Below are positions 33,527 through 41,520 of a stretch of 64,000 bases of DNA, in pieces. Under the pieces are notes generated by a model. The model did no database searches. It was not told the DNA's origin and was given only the letters and a program-made list of their open reading frames with translations. The position numbers were made by a program, and so were the translations under genes. The DNA comes from an uncultured Pelagibacteraceae bacterium (lineage in GTDB: Bacteria > Pseudomonadota > Alphaproteobacteria > Pelagibacterales > Pelagibacteraceae): assembly GCA_902569735.1 (NCBI GenBank), contig CACFVE010000001.1, positions 1 to 64,000 on the forward strand, written 5' to 3'. Numbering within the stretch: position 1 is the first letter of the stretch; the number at the start of each line of letters is the position of its first letter.

Positions 33527-34780
33527 ATGAGCAGTGAAACACAACAAATTTTAACAACTGATGGAATACCTCTAGAGGTAAGTCTTAAAAAAGTTGAAAG
33601 AAGAAATAAATTAAAAGCTTTTCTTCTTGTTGCCCCCTTATTATTTTTTTTATTAATTGTATATATTTCTCCAATAGTTGGAATGCTTTTTAATAGCGTT
33701 GATGATCGAATGGTAACCAATGCACTTCCAAAAACATTCAAAGCAATGGAAGATTGGAATGGAAAAGAACTTCCACCAGAAAAAGTATTCGAAGCTTTTC
33801 ATATTGATTTTCAAAAATTAATTGAAGAAGAGAGAGAAGGAAAATTATCAACCCAGCTTAACTATGAAAAAAATGGTTTCAAAAGTATTATTAAAAAATT
33901 AAGACGAAAATCAAAATCTTTTGAGGAAGGAAATTACAAAGAACAAATAATGGCTGTTCATGAAAGATGGGCTGACGTTGAATATTGGAGAGCAATAAAA
34001 CGAAGAGCTCCTGCATATACCTACTCTAAATATTTAAAAGGTGTAGACATGTATCAAAATGAAGATGGTAGATTAGTTCAAGTAGAGGAAGATCGTAGAA
34101 TTTATAAAAAATTATGGGTTAGAACACTTAAAATAGCTTTTTACGTAACCCTTTTCTGTTTTTTAATGGCTTACCCAATAGCTCACTTATTAGCAACTCT
34201 TCCAATGAAGTATAGTAATCTACTGATGATTTGTGTTCTTTTACCTTTCTGGACTTCATTACTTGTCAGAACTGCAAGTTGGATGATTTTACTTCAACAG
34301 CAAGGAGTAGTTAATGATTTTTTAGTTTGGATTGGTCTTGTAGCAGACGACAAAAGATTGGTGATGATGTACAATGAAACAGGAACTTATATTGCCATGA
34401 CTCAAATTTTGTTACCATTTATGGTTTTACCTCTTTATAGTGTAATGAAAACTATTTCACCAAGTTTAGTTCGAGCAGGTAAATCTCTTGGAGGAACGCC
34501 ATTTATTACATTTTGGAAGGTGTATTTTCCATTAACAATTCCAGGAATAGGTGCTGGTTCTCTTTTAGTTTTTATTCTTGCGATAGGGTACTACATTACT
34601 CCAGAATTAGTTGGAGGAGCTTCAGGAACACTTATAAGCAATCAAATTGCTTATCATATGAAATATACTTTAGATTGGAGTTTTGCATCGGCAATGGGGT
34701 TAATGCTATTAGTTGGCGTGTTAGCTGTTTACTGGGTTTACAATAAACTAGTAGGAATTGATAATATAAAATTAGGATAA
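33527..34780 (+). CDS. potB: ABC transporter permease 1, PotB type, with long inserted loop
   Basis: A 417-residue permease. One transmembrane helix (about 28-48, AFLLVAPLLFFLLIVYI) is followed by a long hydrophilic region to about residue 195 that is rich in charged residues, then five further helices. The coupling motif is seen in RAGKSLGGTPFITFWKVYFPLTIPG (E-A-A-like loop). E. coli PotB is about 285 residues; the extra 130 or so are a periplasmic-side insertion known in some alphaproteobacterial relatives. The ATG lies 4 nt after the terminator T tract and has no Shine-Dalgarno sequence. Confidence 0.9.
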   Translation: MSSETQQILTTDGIPLEVSLKKVERRNKLKAFLLVAPLLFFLLIVYISPIVGMLFNSVDDRMVTNALPKTFKAMEDWNGKELPPEKVFEAFHIDFQKLIEEEREGKLSTQLNYEKNGFKSIIKKLRRKSKSFEEGNYKEQIMAVHERWADVEYWRAIKRRAPAYTYSKYLKGVDMYQNEDGRLVQVEEDRRIYKKLWVRTLKIAFYVTLFCFLMAYPIAHLLATLPMKYSNLLMICVLLPFWTSLLVRTASWMILLQQQGVVNDFLVWIGLVADDKRLVMMYNETGTYIAMTQILLPFMVLPLYSVMKTISPSLVRAGKSLGGTPFITFWKVYFPLTIPGIGAGSLLVFILAIGYYITPELVGGASGTLISNQIAYHMKYTLDWSFASAMGLMLLVGVLAVYWVYNKLVGIDNIKLG

Positions 34781-34782
34781 AT

Positions 34783-35637
34783 ATGGCTTTACCAAAATAT
34801 ACAGAACCACATTATAGAGTATGGCATTACTTTTATCTTTTTATATGCGGTTGCGTTTTTTTCTTTTTAATTGCACCTTTGTTTGTAATTTTTCCATTAT
34901 CATTTAATGCAGAAGAATTTTTAGTAATAACAGACGGAATGAAAAGATTAGATCCAGATGCTTTCTCTTTAAGATGGTATAAGGACATGGTCTATGGAAC
35001 AAAGAATCCATGGGGACTAGCAGCAAAAAATAGTTTTTTCATAGCAATATTTGCAACAATAGGAGCTGTTATTCTTGGAACAGTTGCAGCCCTGGGATTA
35101 AGTAGCAGATATATGCCTTACAAAGGAATAATAATGGCTACTTTAATTTCTCCTATGATTGTTCCATTAATTATTTCAGGAGTAGCAATTTTCTTTTTTA
35201 TGGCCAAAGCAGGTTTAGCTGCTACACACACAGGAATAGTTTTAGCACATATAATATTGGGAACTCCATTCGTAGTAATTACAGTTACTGCTACATTATC
35301 AGGATTTGATCATAGCGTTACTAGAGCTGCAGCCAGTCTTGGAAGTAACCCTGTAAACACATTTATGAAAATAACGCTACCGCTTATTTTACCTGGAGTT
35401 ATTTCTGGAGCTTTATTTGCATTTGTTACATCTTTTGACGAAGTTGTGATTGTTTTATTCTTAGCTGGATTAGATAATACAACTATTCCAATTCAAATGT
35501 GGACTGGGCTGAGAGAACAGCTAAGTCCAACAATATTATCTGTAGCGACTTGTTTAATTCTTCTATCAACTTTAGTCTTGGTTGCTGCAGAACTTTTGAG
35601 AAGAAGATCTGAAAGAATAAGAGGAATAAATAGATAA
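34783..35637 (+). CDS. potC: ABC transporter permease 2, PotC type
   Basis: A 284-residue permease with six hydrophobic helices. The cytoplasmic coupling loop reads TRAAASLGSNPVNTFMKITLPLILPGVISGALFAF, the usual EAA-type motif, and an Arg/Glu-rich tail (RRRSERIRG) ends the protein. It pairs with the product of 33527-34780 to form the channel. It starts 2 bp after that gene. Its stop abuts the stop of the convergent PPIase gene with no bases between them. Confidence 0.92.
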   Translation: MALPKYTEPHYRVWHYFYLFICGCVFFFLIAPLFVIFPLSFNAEEFLVITDGMKRLDPDAFSLRWYKDMVYGTKNPWGLAAKNSFFIAIFATIGAVILGTVAALGLSSRYMPYKGIIMATLISPMIVPLIISGVAIFFFMAKAGLAATHTGIVLAHIILGTPFVVITVTATLSGFDHSVTRAAASLGSNPVNTFMKITLPLILPGVISGALFAFVTSFDEVVIVLFLAGLDNTTIPIQMWTGLREQLSPTILSVATCLILLSTLVLVAAELLRRRSERIRGINR

Positions 35638-36285
35638 TTAATTTAAAAGTAACTTAAAGCTATTAATAAAGTCTGGCCGTAGTACATAGTCAGATTTATC
35701 ATTGTTCTTAATTTTCTTTAAAACTTCAATACCATAAAGAACCTTTCCAACTGGAGTATATCTACCATCAAAAGTTGGAGAATCTTGAAGTAAAATAAAA
35801 AACTGGCTGTCCTCGGTATCTTTTTTATTTAATTTTACCATGGCTACAGTACCTTTTTTGAATTTAAATGTTTTGTTAAACTCTGATTTAATGGTGCCAA
35901 ATCCAGATTTTCCTGATCCAATATAGGTATAGTTAATATTATCTTTTTTCCCAAATTCTAAATCTCCTGCTTGAACTAAGACGTCTTTTATTACTCTGTG
36001 AAAAGCAATATTATTATATTTACCAGATTGAATTAACATTTTAAATCTTTTTACTGCAAGCGGAGAAATATCTGGGTAAAGTTCTATAATCACATTTCCA
36101 CAACCAACGTTTAAAACTGAAATATTTTCAGGTTTTTCAAAATTTATTTTTTTTGGATCATAATCTTTTACAAATAAACATTTATTGGGTAAAATTACAA
36201 AAATATAAAAAATTAATATAATTAATATTAATATTAAACCTACAAGAAATTTTTCAGATTTACTTTGTTTAATTTCTTCAACCAT
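35638..36285 (-). CDS. Membrane-anchored cyclophilin-type peptidyl-prolyl isomerase
   Basis: A 215-residue protein. An N-terminal hydrophobic helix (about 13-34) without a cleavage site suggests an anchor facing the periplasm. The cyclophilin domain follows: VIIELYPDISPLAVKRFKMLI, AFHRVIKDVLVQAGD (the FHR-I and QAGD segments of the active site), GTVAMVK and DSQFFILLQDSPTFDGRYTPVGKVLYG. It catalyses proline cis-trans isomerisation in secreted proteins. It lies downstream of argE on the same strand by 17 bp. Confidence 0.88.
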   Translation of the reverse strand: MVEEIKQSKSEKFLVGLILILIILIFYIFVILPNKCLFVKDYDPKKINFEKPENISVLNVGCGNVIIELYPDISPLAVKRFKMLIQSGKYNNIAFHRVIKDVLVQAGDLEFGKKDNINYTYIGSGKSGFGTIKSEFNKTFKFKKGTVAMVKLNKKDTEDSQFFILLQDSPTFDGRYTPVGKVLYGIEVLKKIKNNDKSDYVLRPDFINSFKLLLN

Positions 36286-36302
36286 AAATATAAAATTAAG
36301 TT

Positions 36303-37481
36303 TTATATACTTTCAATTCTTTTTTGGAGGTTAATCAACATTTTTAAACACTGTTTAAGTTGATCATAGGAAATATATTCATCTACTGTGTGTGCTTGTT
36401 CGATAGACCCTGGGCCACAAATTACTGTGCTAATTCCAGAATTTTGAAATAAACCTGCTTCAGTTCCAAACGACATAGTATTTTTAGAATTATCACCAGT
36501 TAAGTTAGAAATAAGATTTACAGCTTCTGATGTCTCTTCTTTATTAAAACCAACTACCTCTCCAATTATTTCTTTCTTTATATTTCCCTTAGGATTATTC
36601 TTTTTTATCTTTGGTATTAAAATATCTTTTGCAAAAGCGTCAATATTATTACTAATGAACTCACCATCTTCTTTATTAATTGGTCTAACTTCCCATTCAA
36701 GGGAACATTGATCTGCAATTACGTTTGCACCTATTCCTCCAGAAATTTTGCCTATTTGAAGGGTTGAATACGATGGAGAAAAAATAGTTTTTTTAGAATT
36801 TCTCTTTTTTAATTCATCTCTTAATTCTAAAAGCTTATTACTGTATTGAATTGCATATTCTATAGCACTAACACCACTTTCAGGATTTGAGGCGTGTCCA
36901 GATAATCCGGTAAAATGAGTTATATATTCATTATAACCTTTATGGGCGTTTATTGCTTTCATATTTGTTGGTTCACCAATTATACAAGCTGAGAAACTAA
37001 TATTTCTTTTTTTTAAATCAGCTAAGACTAATGGAGCTCCTAAACAACCAGTTTCTTCATCAAATGTATAAGAAAAATGTATAGGTGCCTTCAATTTTTT
37101 AGAAACAAACAAAGGTGCAACTGCTAAAGTACAAGCAATAAAACCTTTCATATCACACGCTCCTCGACCATAAACTTTATTGTCTTTTTTTCTCGCTATA
37201 AAGGGATCAGAAGTCCATTCGCTAGATACAGCAGGAACTACATCTGTATGTCCTGATAAAATAATTCCTTTTTCATTAGAATTATTTTTACCTCTAATTG
37301 TTGAAAATAAATTAGCTTGGGATTTAGACTCATTAAAAGTTTTAAAGGATTTTGCGCCAGCATCTTCTAATTTTTTTTCACAATATTTAATTAATTCAAG
37401 ATTTGAATTACCAGATGTTGTTTGAAATTTTATAAGGGTAGATAAAATTTTTAACGTCTCAGAAAATATTTGATCGATCAT
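36303..37481 (-). CDS. argE: Acetylornithine deacetylase (M20 family)
   Basis: A 392-residue zinc-dependent M20 deacylase. Metal and catalytic segments are SGHTDVVPA (His and catalytic Asp near residue 76-80), GRGACDMKGF (Asp ligand), DEETGCLG (general base Glu and ligand) and a C-terminal GPGSIEQAHTVDEYI with the last His ligand. FGTEAGLFQ near 350 is typical of ArgE. It removes the acetyl group from N-acetylornithine in arginine synthesis; some relatives act on N-acetyl-diaminobutyrate, which would also fit the nearby ectoine-type genes. Its start directly follows the citrate synthase-like stop. Confidence 0.85.
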   Translation of the reverse strand: MIDQIFSETLKILSTLIKFQTTSGNSNLELIKYCEKKLEDAGAKSFKTFNESKSQANLFSTIRGKNNSNEKGIILSGHTDVVPAVSSEWTSDPFIARKKDNKVYGRGACDMKGFIACTLAVAPLFVSKKLKAPIHFSYTFDEETGCLGAPLVLADLKKRNISFSACIIGEPTNMKAINAHKGYNEYITHFTGLSGHASNPESGVSAIEYAIQYSNKLLELRDELKKRNSKKTIFSPSYSTLQIGKISGGIGANVIADQCSLEWEVRPINKEDGEFISNNIDAFAKDILIPKIKKNNPKGNIKKEIIGEVVGFNKEETSEAVNLISNLTGDNSKNTMSFGTEAGLFQNSGISTVICGPGSIEQAHTVDEYISYDQLKQCLKMLINLQKRIESI

Positions 37482-38606
37482 TTATCTTTGGTTTAACAAC
37501 ATTACTTCTCTTACTTCTTTTCCTTTATATTTAGACAAAGGTCTAATTAACTTGTTCGAAGTATGTTGTTCCATGATATGAGCTGACCAGCCAGTAATTC
37601 GAGACATCACAAATATTGGAGTATAAAAGTCTATATCGATTCCCATCATATAATAAGTAGGACCACACGGAAAATCTACATTAGGATGTATGTTTTTTCT
37701 TTCTATCATTACTTTTTCTAAAATTTCATACATTTTAGTATAATTTTCTTTTTTCAAAAGTTTTGCTACTTTAAACATATAATGTTTCATTGTTGGAACT
37801 CTTGAGTCTCCTGTTCTATAAACCCTATGCCCAAAACCCATTACCACTTTTTTCTTTGCCAAAGCATTTTCTATCCAAGCTTTAGCTTTTTCTGGTTTAC
37901 CTATCTCTTTCATCATGTGCATAACAGCCTCATTTGCTCCTCCATGCAAAGGTCCTTTTAGTGAAGCTATAGCTCCAGTAATTGCTCCATGTAAATCAGA
38001 CAAGCTGCTCGTTATAGTTCTAGCAGTAAAAGTTGAAACGTTAAAACTATGTTCTGCATACAAAATTAAAGATATATCAAAAGCTCTGACAATTTCTTTA
38101 TCAGGTACTTTATTAAACATCATTTTGAAAAAGTTTTCCGAAAATGATAAATTTTTGCTAGGTGAAATTATTTTTTTGCCTTTTCTATACCTAAAATAAG
38201 CTGCAACCGCTGTAGGAGTCTTAGCAAAAATTCTCATAGTTTTTTTCATATTTGCTTTAGGAGAATTATTTCTAGTATCTTTATCTTCCAATGCCATGAG
38301 ACTTACACAAGTTCTAATAACATCCATAGGATGAGCATTTTTTGGCATTGATTGAATATTTTTTAAAATTTGTTTTGATAGTTTTCTTTCTGATCTCTCC
38401 TCTTTAATAAATTTCTTTAATTGTTTTTTATTAGGTAAATCTCCATTTAAAACTAAGTAAGCGACTTCTTCGAAATCACATTTGTCACATAGTTCTTGGA
38501 CTGTGTATCCTCGATAAGTAAGAGTACTTAGTTCTGGCACGACATGAGAAATAGTTGTTTCGTCAACAACAATACCTAATAGACCTTTTTTAATTTCTTC
38601 ACTCAT
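37482..38606 (-). CDS. prpC: 2-methylcitrate synthase / citrate synthase family protein
   Basis: A 374-residue type II-like citrate synthase fold. Catalytic segments are GPLHGGANEAVM (His near 222), GFGHRVYRTGDSRVP (His near 265) and NVDFPCGPTYYMMGI (Asp near 315). The N-terminal GLLGIVVDETTISHV-and YRGYTVQEL region is typical of methylcitrate synthases and short citrate synthases. It shares one base with the upstream prpB stop, which argues for propionyl-CoA condensation. It cannot be excluded that it also works with acetyl-CoA. Confidence 0.88.
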   Translation of the reverse strand: MSEEIKKGLLGIVVDETTISHVVPELSTLTYRGYTVQELCDKCDFEEVAYLVLNGDLPNKKQLKKFIKEERSERKLSKQILKNIQSMPKNAHPMDVIRTCVSLMALEDKDTRNNSPKANMKKTMRIFAKTPTAVAAYFRYRKGKKIISPSKNLSFSENFFKMMFNKVPDKEIVRAFDISLILYAEHSFNVSTFTARTITSSLSDLHGAITGAIASLKGPLHGGANEAVMHMMKEIGKPEKAKAWIENALAKKKVVMGFGHRVYRTGDSRVPTMKHYMFKVAKLLKKENYTKMYEILEKVMIERKNIHPNVDFPCGPTYYMMGIDIDFYTPIFVMSRITGWSAHIMEQHTSNKLIRPLSKYKGKEVREVMLLNQR

Positions 38607-39502
38607 TATTCATGCCCTTCAGTTGAAAAATCTGTAATCTTTTTTCCTGGGATGTTGTACTTCTCATATTCTACTAATTCGTACAACCTTTTTCTAGTTT
38701 GCATTTTGTCTATTATATTATTTTGGTGTCCATCATTAAATATTGATTTTAGTCCCATCTCGACATTTTGCATTGCTAGTCTTTGTGTGGAGACAGGATA
38801 AATAACTAAATTATATCCTAAATTTTCTAATTGACTTTTATTTAAAAGTTTAGATTTTCCAAATTCAGTCATATTAGCTAATAAGTATCTCTTTGAAATC
38901 TTCCTTACTTTTTCAAACTCTTTTTCATCTTTCATAGCTTCTGGAAAAATCATATCTGCCCCAGCGTCTTCATAAGCTTTAATTCTATCTAATGTTTTAT
39001 CGATACCTTCGACAGTATTTGCATCAGTTCGTACAATGATTAAAAAATTTTTATCAGATCTTGAGCTAACAGATTCTTTAATTTTTTTAACCATCTCATC
39101 TTTTGTAATTAATTCTTTATTATCAAGATGACCACATCTTTTTTCAGCAATTTGATCTTCAATGTGACATCCTGCTAATCCTTTGCTTTCAAATGTAGAT
39201 ATTGTTTTTTTACAACTACCAAAACCTGTGTCGGCATCCACTATTGTAGGTAAGTCCGTTACACGTGCGATTTGATTAGCTCTATAGCTTACGTGATCTA
39301 AAGTAGTAAGCCCAATATCAGGCAATCCTAAATCGTTAGACATAACTCCACCTGAAATATAAACTCCATCAAAACCAATTTCAGAAATTAATTTTGCACA
39401 TAATGGATTATATGCACCAGGAAATCTTAATAATTTTTTAGATTGTAATTGTTTTACAAAATTTGACCTTTTTTCTAATGCGTTTTTTTTTGTGAAATGC
39501 AT
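38606..39502 (-). CDS. prpB: 2-methylisocitrate lyase
   Basis: A 298-residue isocitrate lyase/PEP mutase superfamily member. GAYNPLCAKLI, VYISGGVMSNDLGLPDIGLTTL, DADTGFG (metal Asp residues) and the signature EKRCGHLDNKELI with catalytic Cys are in the PrpB pattern; isocitrate lyase has KKCGH in the equivalent place. It splits 2-methylisocitrate into succinate and pyruvate. It is followed by prpC with a 1-nt overlap. No prpD or acnD-like gene is near; the dehydratase and hydratase steps must be encoded elsewhere. Confidence 0.92.
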   Translation of the reverse strand: MHFTKKNALEKRSNFVKQLQSKKLLRFPGAYNPLCAKLISEIGFDGVYISGGVMSNDLGLPDIGLTTLDHVSYRANQIARVTDLPTIVDADTGFGSCKKTISTFESKGLAGCHIEDQIAEKRCGHLDNKELITKDEMVKKIKESVSSRSDKNFLIIVRTDANTVEGIDKTLDRIKAYEDAGADMIFPEAMKDEKEFEKVRKISKRYLLANMTEFGKSKLLNKSQLENLGYNLVIYPVSTQRLAMQNVEMGLKSIFNDGHQNNIIDKMQTRKRLYELVEYEKYNIPGKKITDFSTEGHE

Positions 39503-39543
39503 TTCCTCAGACTTATATTAGAGGGGGTTATAAAAATCAAAGA

Positions 39544-40143
39544 TTATTTAATTAAAATAAATAATCCAGTTAAAACTAACAACAACGCAAGAAAATATTC
39601 TGTTATTTTTTTTGTCTTTTGATTATTAATAAATGTTCTTAATCCGCTACCAAAAAGAGCCCATAAACTTATAGACGGGAAGCATATGACTGCAGCAGTA
39701 ATGGTTACAAACGCTACACCAATAAAGATGTTTTCTTCTGTTGGAAAAAACCCTGAGGCCACTGCTATTGCTATAGACCATGCTTTAGGATTTATGAACT
39801 GAAAGAGCGATGCTTCATATAACTTTAAAGGTCTTCCAGATTCTTTTTTATCTAAACTGAAAGACCCAATCATTTTCCAACTCAAATAAAGCAAATATAA
39901 AAAACACAATATTTTCATATAAATTTGTATTTGTGGATAGAGAAGAAAAAGATTTGCCAAACCAAAACATACTAAAGCAATTTGAAATATGTGACCTAAA
40001 GGAATACCTATCAAATGAGGCAATGTTCTGATAAATCCAAACTTCATTCCTGAAGCTGTTAGCATTGCATTGTTTGGTCCTGGAGTTATAAACATCGTAA
40101 AATAGAAAGTAGATAAAGCAGAAAACAAAGCAAAATTAATCAT
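39544..40143 (-). CDS. LysE/RhtB-family amino-acid exporter
   Basis: A 199-residue membrane protein with about six hydrophobic segments. The family hallmark FITPGPNNAMLTASGMKFG (around residues 18-36) and FQFINPKAWSIAIAVASGF near 110 are clear. Members export amino acids or homoserine-like compounds. It overlaps the upstream phosphatase gene by 4 nt. Substrate unknown. Confidence 0.9.
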   Translation of the reverse strand: MINFALFSALSTFYFTMFITPGPNNAMLTASGMKFGFIRTLPHLIGIPLGHIFQIALVCFGLANLFLLYPQIQIYMKILCFLYLLYLSWKMIGSFSLDKKESGRPLKLYEASLFQFINPKAWSIAIAVASGFFPTEENIFIGVAFVTITAAVICFPSISLWALFGSGLRTFINNQKTKKITEYFLALLLVLTGLFILIK

Positions 40144-40802
40144 AAATATTTTTTAATAACTTTATCAAAATTTTTAAAATCTTTAATTAATTCGTTGTGT
40201 TTAATTTCATTTGTAGATTTTTCGGTATAGCCATCTTTTACTAATACAAAAGGAATTTTTGCATTCTCTGCTGATTTTCCATCAACTTCGCTATCCCCAA
40301 CCATTATTGTTTTTTTTAAGTCTCCTTGAATAATTTCTACTACATTTGTTAAATGTCTAGGATCAGGTTTATTAAAAGGAAAAGTATCTGAACCAGCAAC
40401 GTATTCAAAATAATCATACATTTTTAATTTTTTTAACAAATCAATTGCCAAACGTTCTTGTTTATTAGTACAAACTGCCATGGAGATATCTTTGGTTTTT
40501 GCCCATTTTAAAAATTCTATTATTCCATTAATTGGTTTACTACCTCGATCTATATTTTGAGAATAAAAATCTATAAACTCTTTTGTCATTTCTTTTTTTA
40601 ACTTCTCATTATTTATTTCTTCTCTAAAAGATCTTTGCATCATTACCCACGCACCTTTACCGGCTAAAGACTTAATATCGGACAATTTCTTTTCTTTATG
40701 ACCGAATTTTTTCATTACATGGTTATGAGCATTCATTAAATCAGGCGCGGTATCTACTATTGTCCCATCTAAATCAAAAAGAATTGTGTAAATTTGAGTC
40801 AT
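40140..40802 (-). CDS. gph: HAD-family phosphatase, phosphoglycolate phosphatase-like
   Basis: A 220-residue HAD hydrolase: motif I FDLDGTIVDTAPD (nucleophile Asp10, Asp12), motif II SMAVCTNK near 113, motif III Lys in FNKPDPRHL and motif IV MVGDSEVDGKSAENA. A four-helix cap lies after motif I. It fits phosphoglycolate phosphatase, which removes 2-phosphoglycolate from DNA repair or oxygenase activity, though related HADs act on other sugar phosphates. It is the first gene of a two-gene unit with the LysE exporter and is divergent from the glmU-C gene (70 bp). Confidence 0.85.
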   Translation of the reverse strand: MTQIYTILFDLDGTIVDTAPDLMNAHNHVMKKFGHKEKKLSDIKSLAGKGAWVMMQRSFREEINNEKLKKEMTKEFIDFYSQNIDRGSKPINGIIEFLKWAKTKDISMAVCTNKQERLAIDLLKKLKMYDYFEYVAGSDTFPFNKPDPRHLTNVVEIIQGDLKKTIMVGDSEVDGKSAENAKIPFVLVKDGYTEKSTNEIKHNELIKDFKNFDKVIKKYL

Positions 40803-40827
40803 TTTTAAAGTATTAAAAAGAAATATT

Positions 40828-40856
40828 TTGTGACTTATTTCAAAAGCATTATTAAT
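40828..40856 (+). promoter_or_regulatory. Possible promoter for glmU-C and glmS
   Basis: TTGTGA (40828-40833) and ATTAAT (40851-40856) are 17 bp apart, each matching the sigma-70 consensus at four positions. It lies in the 70-bp divergent gap and precedes the ATG at 40873 by a short leader. Weak. Confidence 0.25.
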
Positions 40857-40872
40857 GTAAAGAGAAATTTTT

Positions 40873-41520
40873 ATGAATACAAATAATAAATTAAAAAAAG
40901 TTAGGGCTTATAGACTTAAACAAGAAAAACTCAGAAATAAAGCTCTCTCTAAAGGAGTTAATTTAGTTGCTCCAGAAACAATTTATTTATCTAACGATAC
41001 AATTTTTGGAAAAAACGTGACTGTTGAACCTTACGTTGTTATTGGATCAAAAGTAAAAATTGGAAATAATTCTCATATAAAATCTTTTAGTCATATTGAA
41101 GGAACAAAAATTCAAAATAACGTAGTAGTCGGTCCATATGCCAGATTAAGAGAGGGTACTGTTTTAAAATCAAATACTAAGATTGGTAATTTTGTAGAGA
41201 CAAAAAAATCAAGCATCAATAGTAATTCAAAGATTAATCATCTTTCTTATATTGGTGATACTCTAATAGGGAAAAATTCTAATATTGGAGCAGGCACAAT
41301 AACTTGTAATTATGATGGTGTTAAAAAATCAAAAACTAAAATATCTGATAATGTCTTTGTAGGATCTAATTCTGCTCTGGTGGCTCCAGTCAAATTAGAA
41401 AAAAACTCCATTGTTGGCGCTGGTTCAGTTATTACTAAAAAGGTTAAAAAAAATTCATTAGCTTTAACGAGATCTTCACAAATTGAAATCAAAAATTATA
41501 AACAGAAAAAGAAAAAATAA
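40873..41520 (+). CDS. glmU: GlmU C-terminal acetyltransferase domain only
   Basis: A 215-residue left-handed beta-helix protein equal to the second half of GlmU (about residue 220 to the end of the 456-residue E. coli enzyme). It starts with the linker helix [19 protein letters not shown] and then the hexapeptide repeats. Acetyltransfer residues are kept: Arg in YARLREG, Lys in NFVETKK and the catalytic His in INHLSYIGD, followed by [11 protein letters not shown]. The N-terminal uridylyltransferase is absent and no matching sequence lies upstream. It should acetylate glucosamine-1-phosphate. Its stop shares a base with the glmS ATG (TAATG). Confidence 0.88.
   Translation: MNTNNKLKKVRAYRLKQEKLRNKALSKGVNLVAPETIYLSNDTIFGKNVTVEPYVVIGSKVKIGNNSHIKSFSHIEGTKIQNNVVVGPYARLREGTVLKSNTKIGNFVETKKSSINSNSKINHLSYIGDTLIGKNSNIGAGTITCNYDGVKKSKTKISDNVFVGSNSALVAPVKLEKNSIVGAGSVITKKVKKNSLALTRSSQIEIKNYKQKKKK

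Noticed and set aside
36303-37481. argE-like gene considered as ectoine pathway deacetylase (DoeB)
   Set aside because: It has M20/ArgE motifs, whereas DoeB belongs to the succinylglutamate desuccinylase/aspartoacylase group; it is also on the other strand and separated by the PPIase gene.
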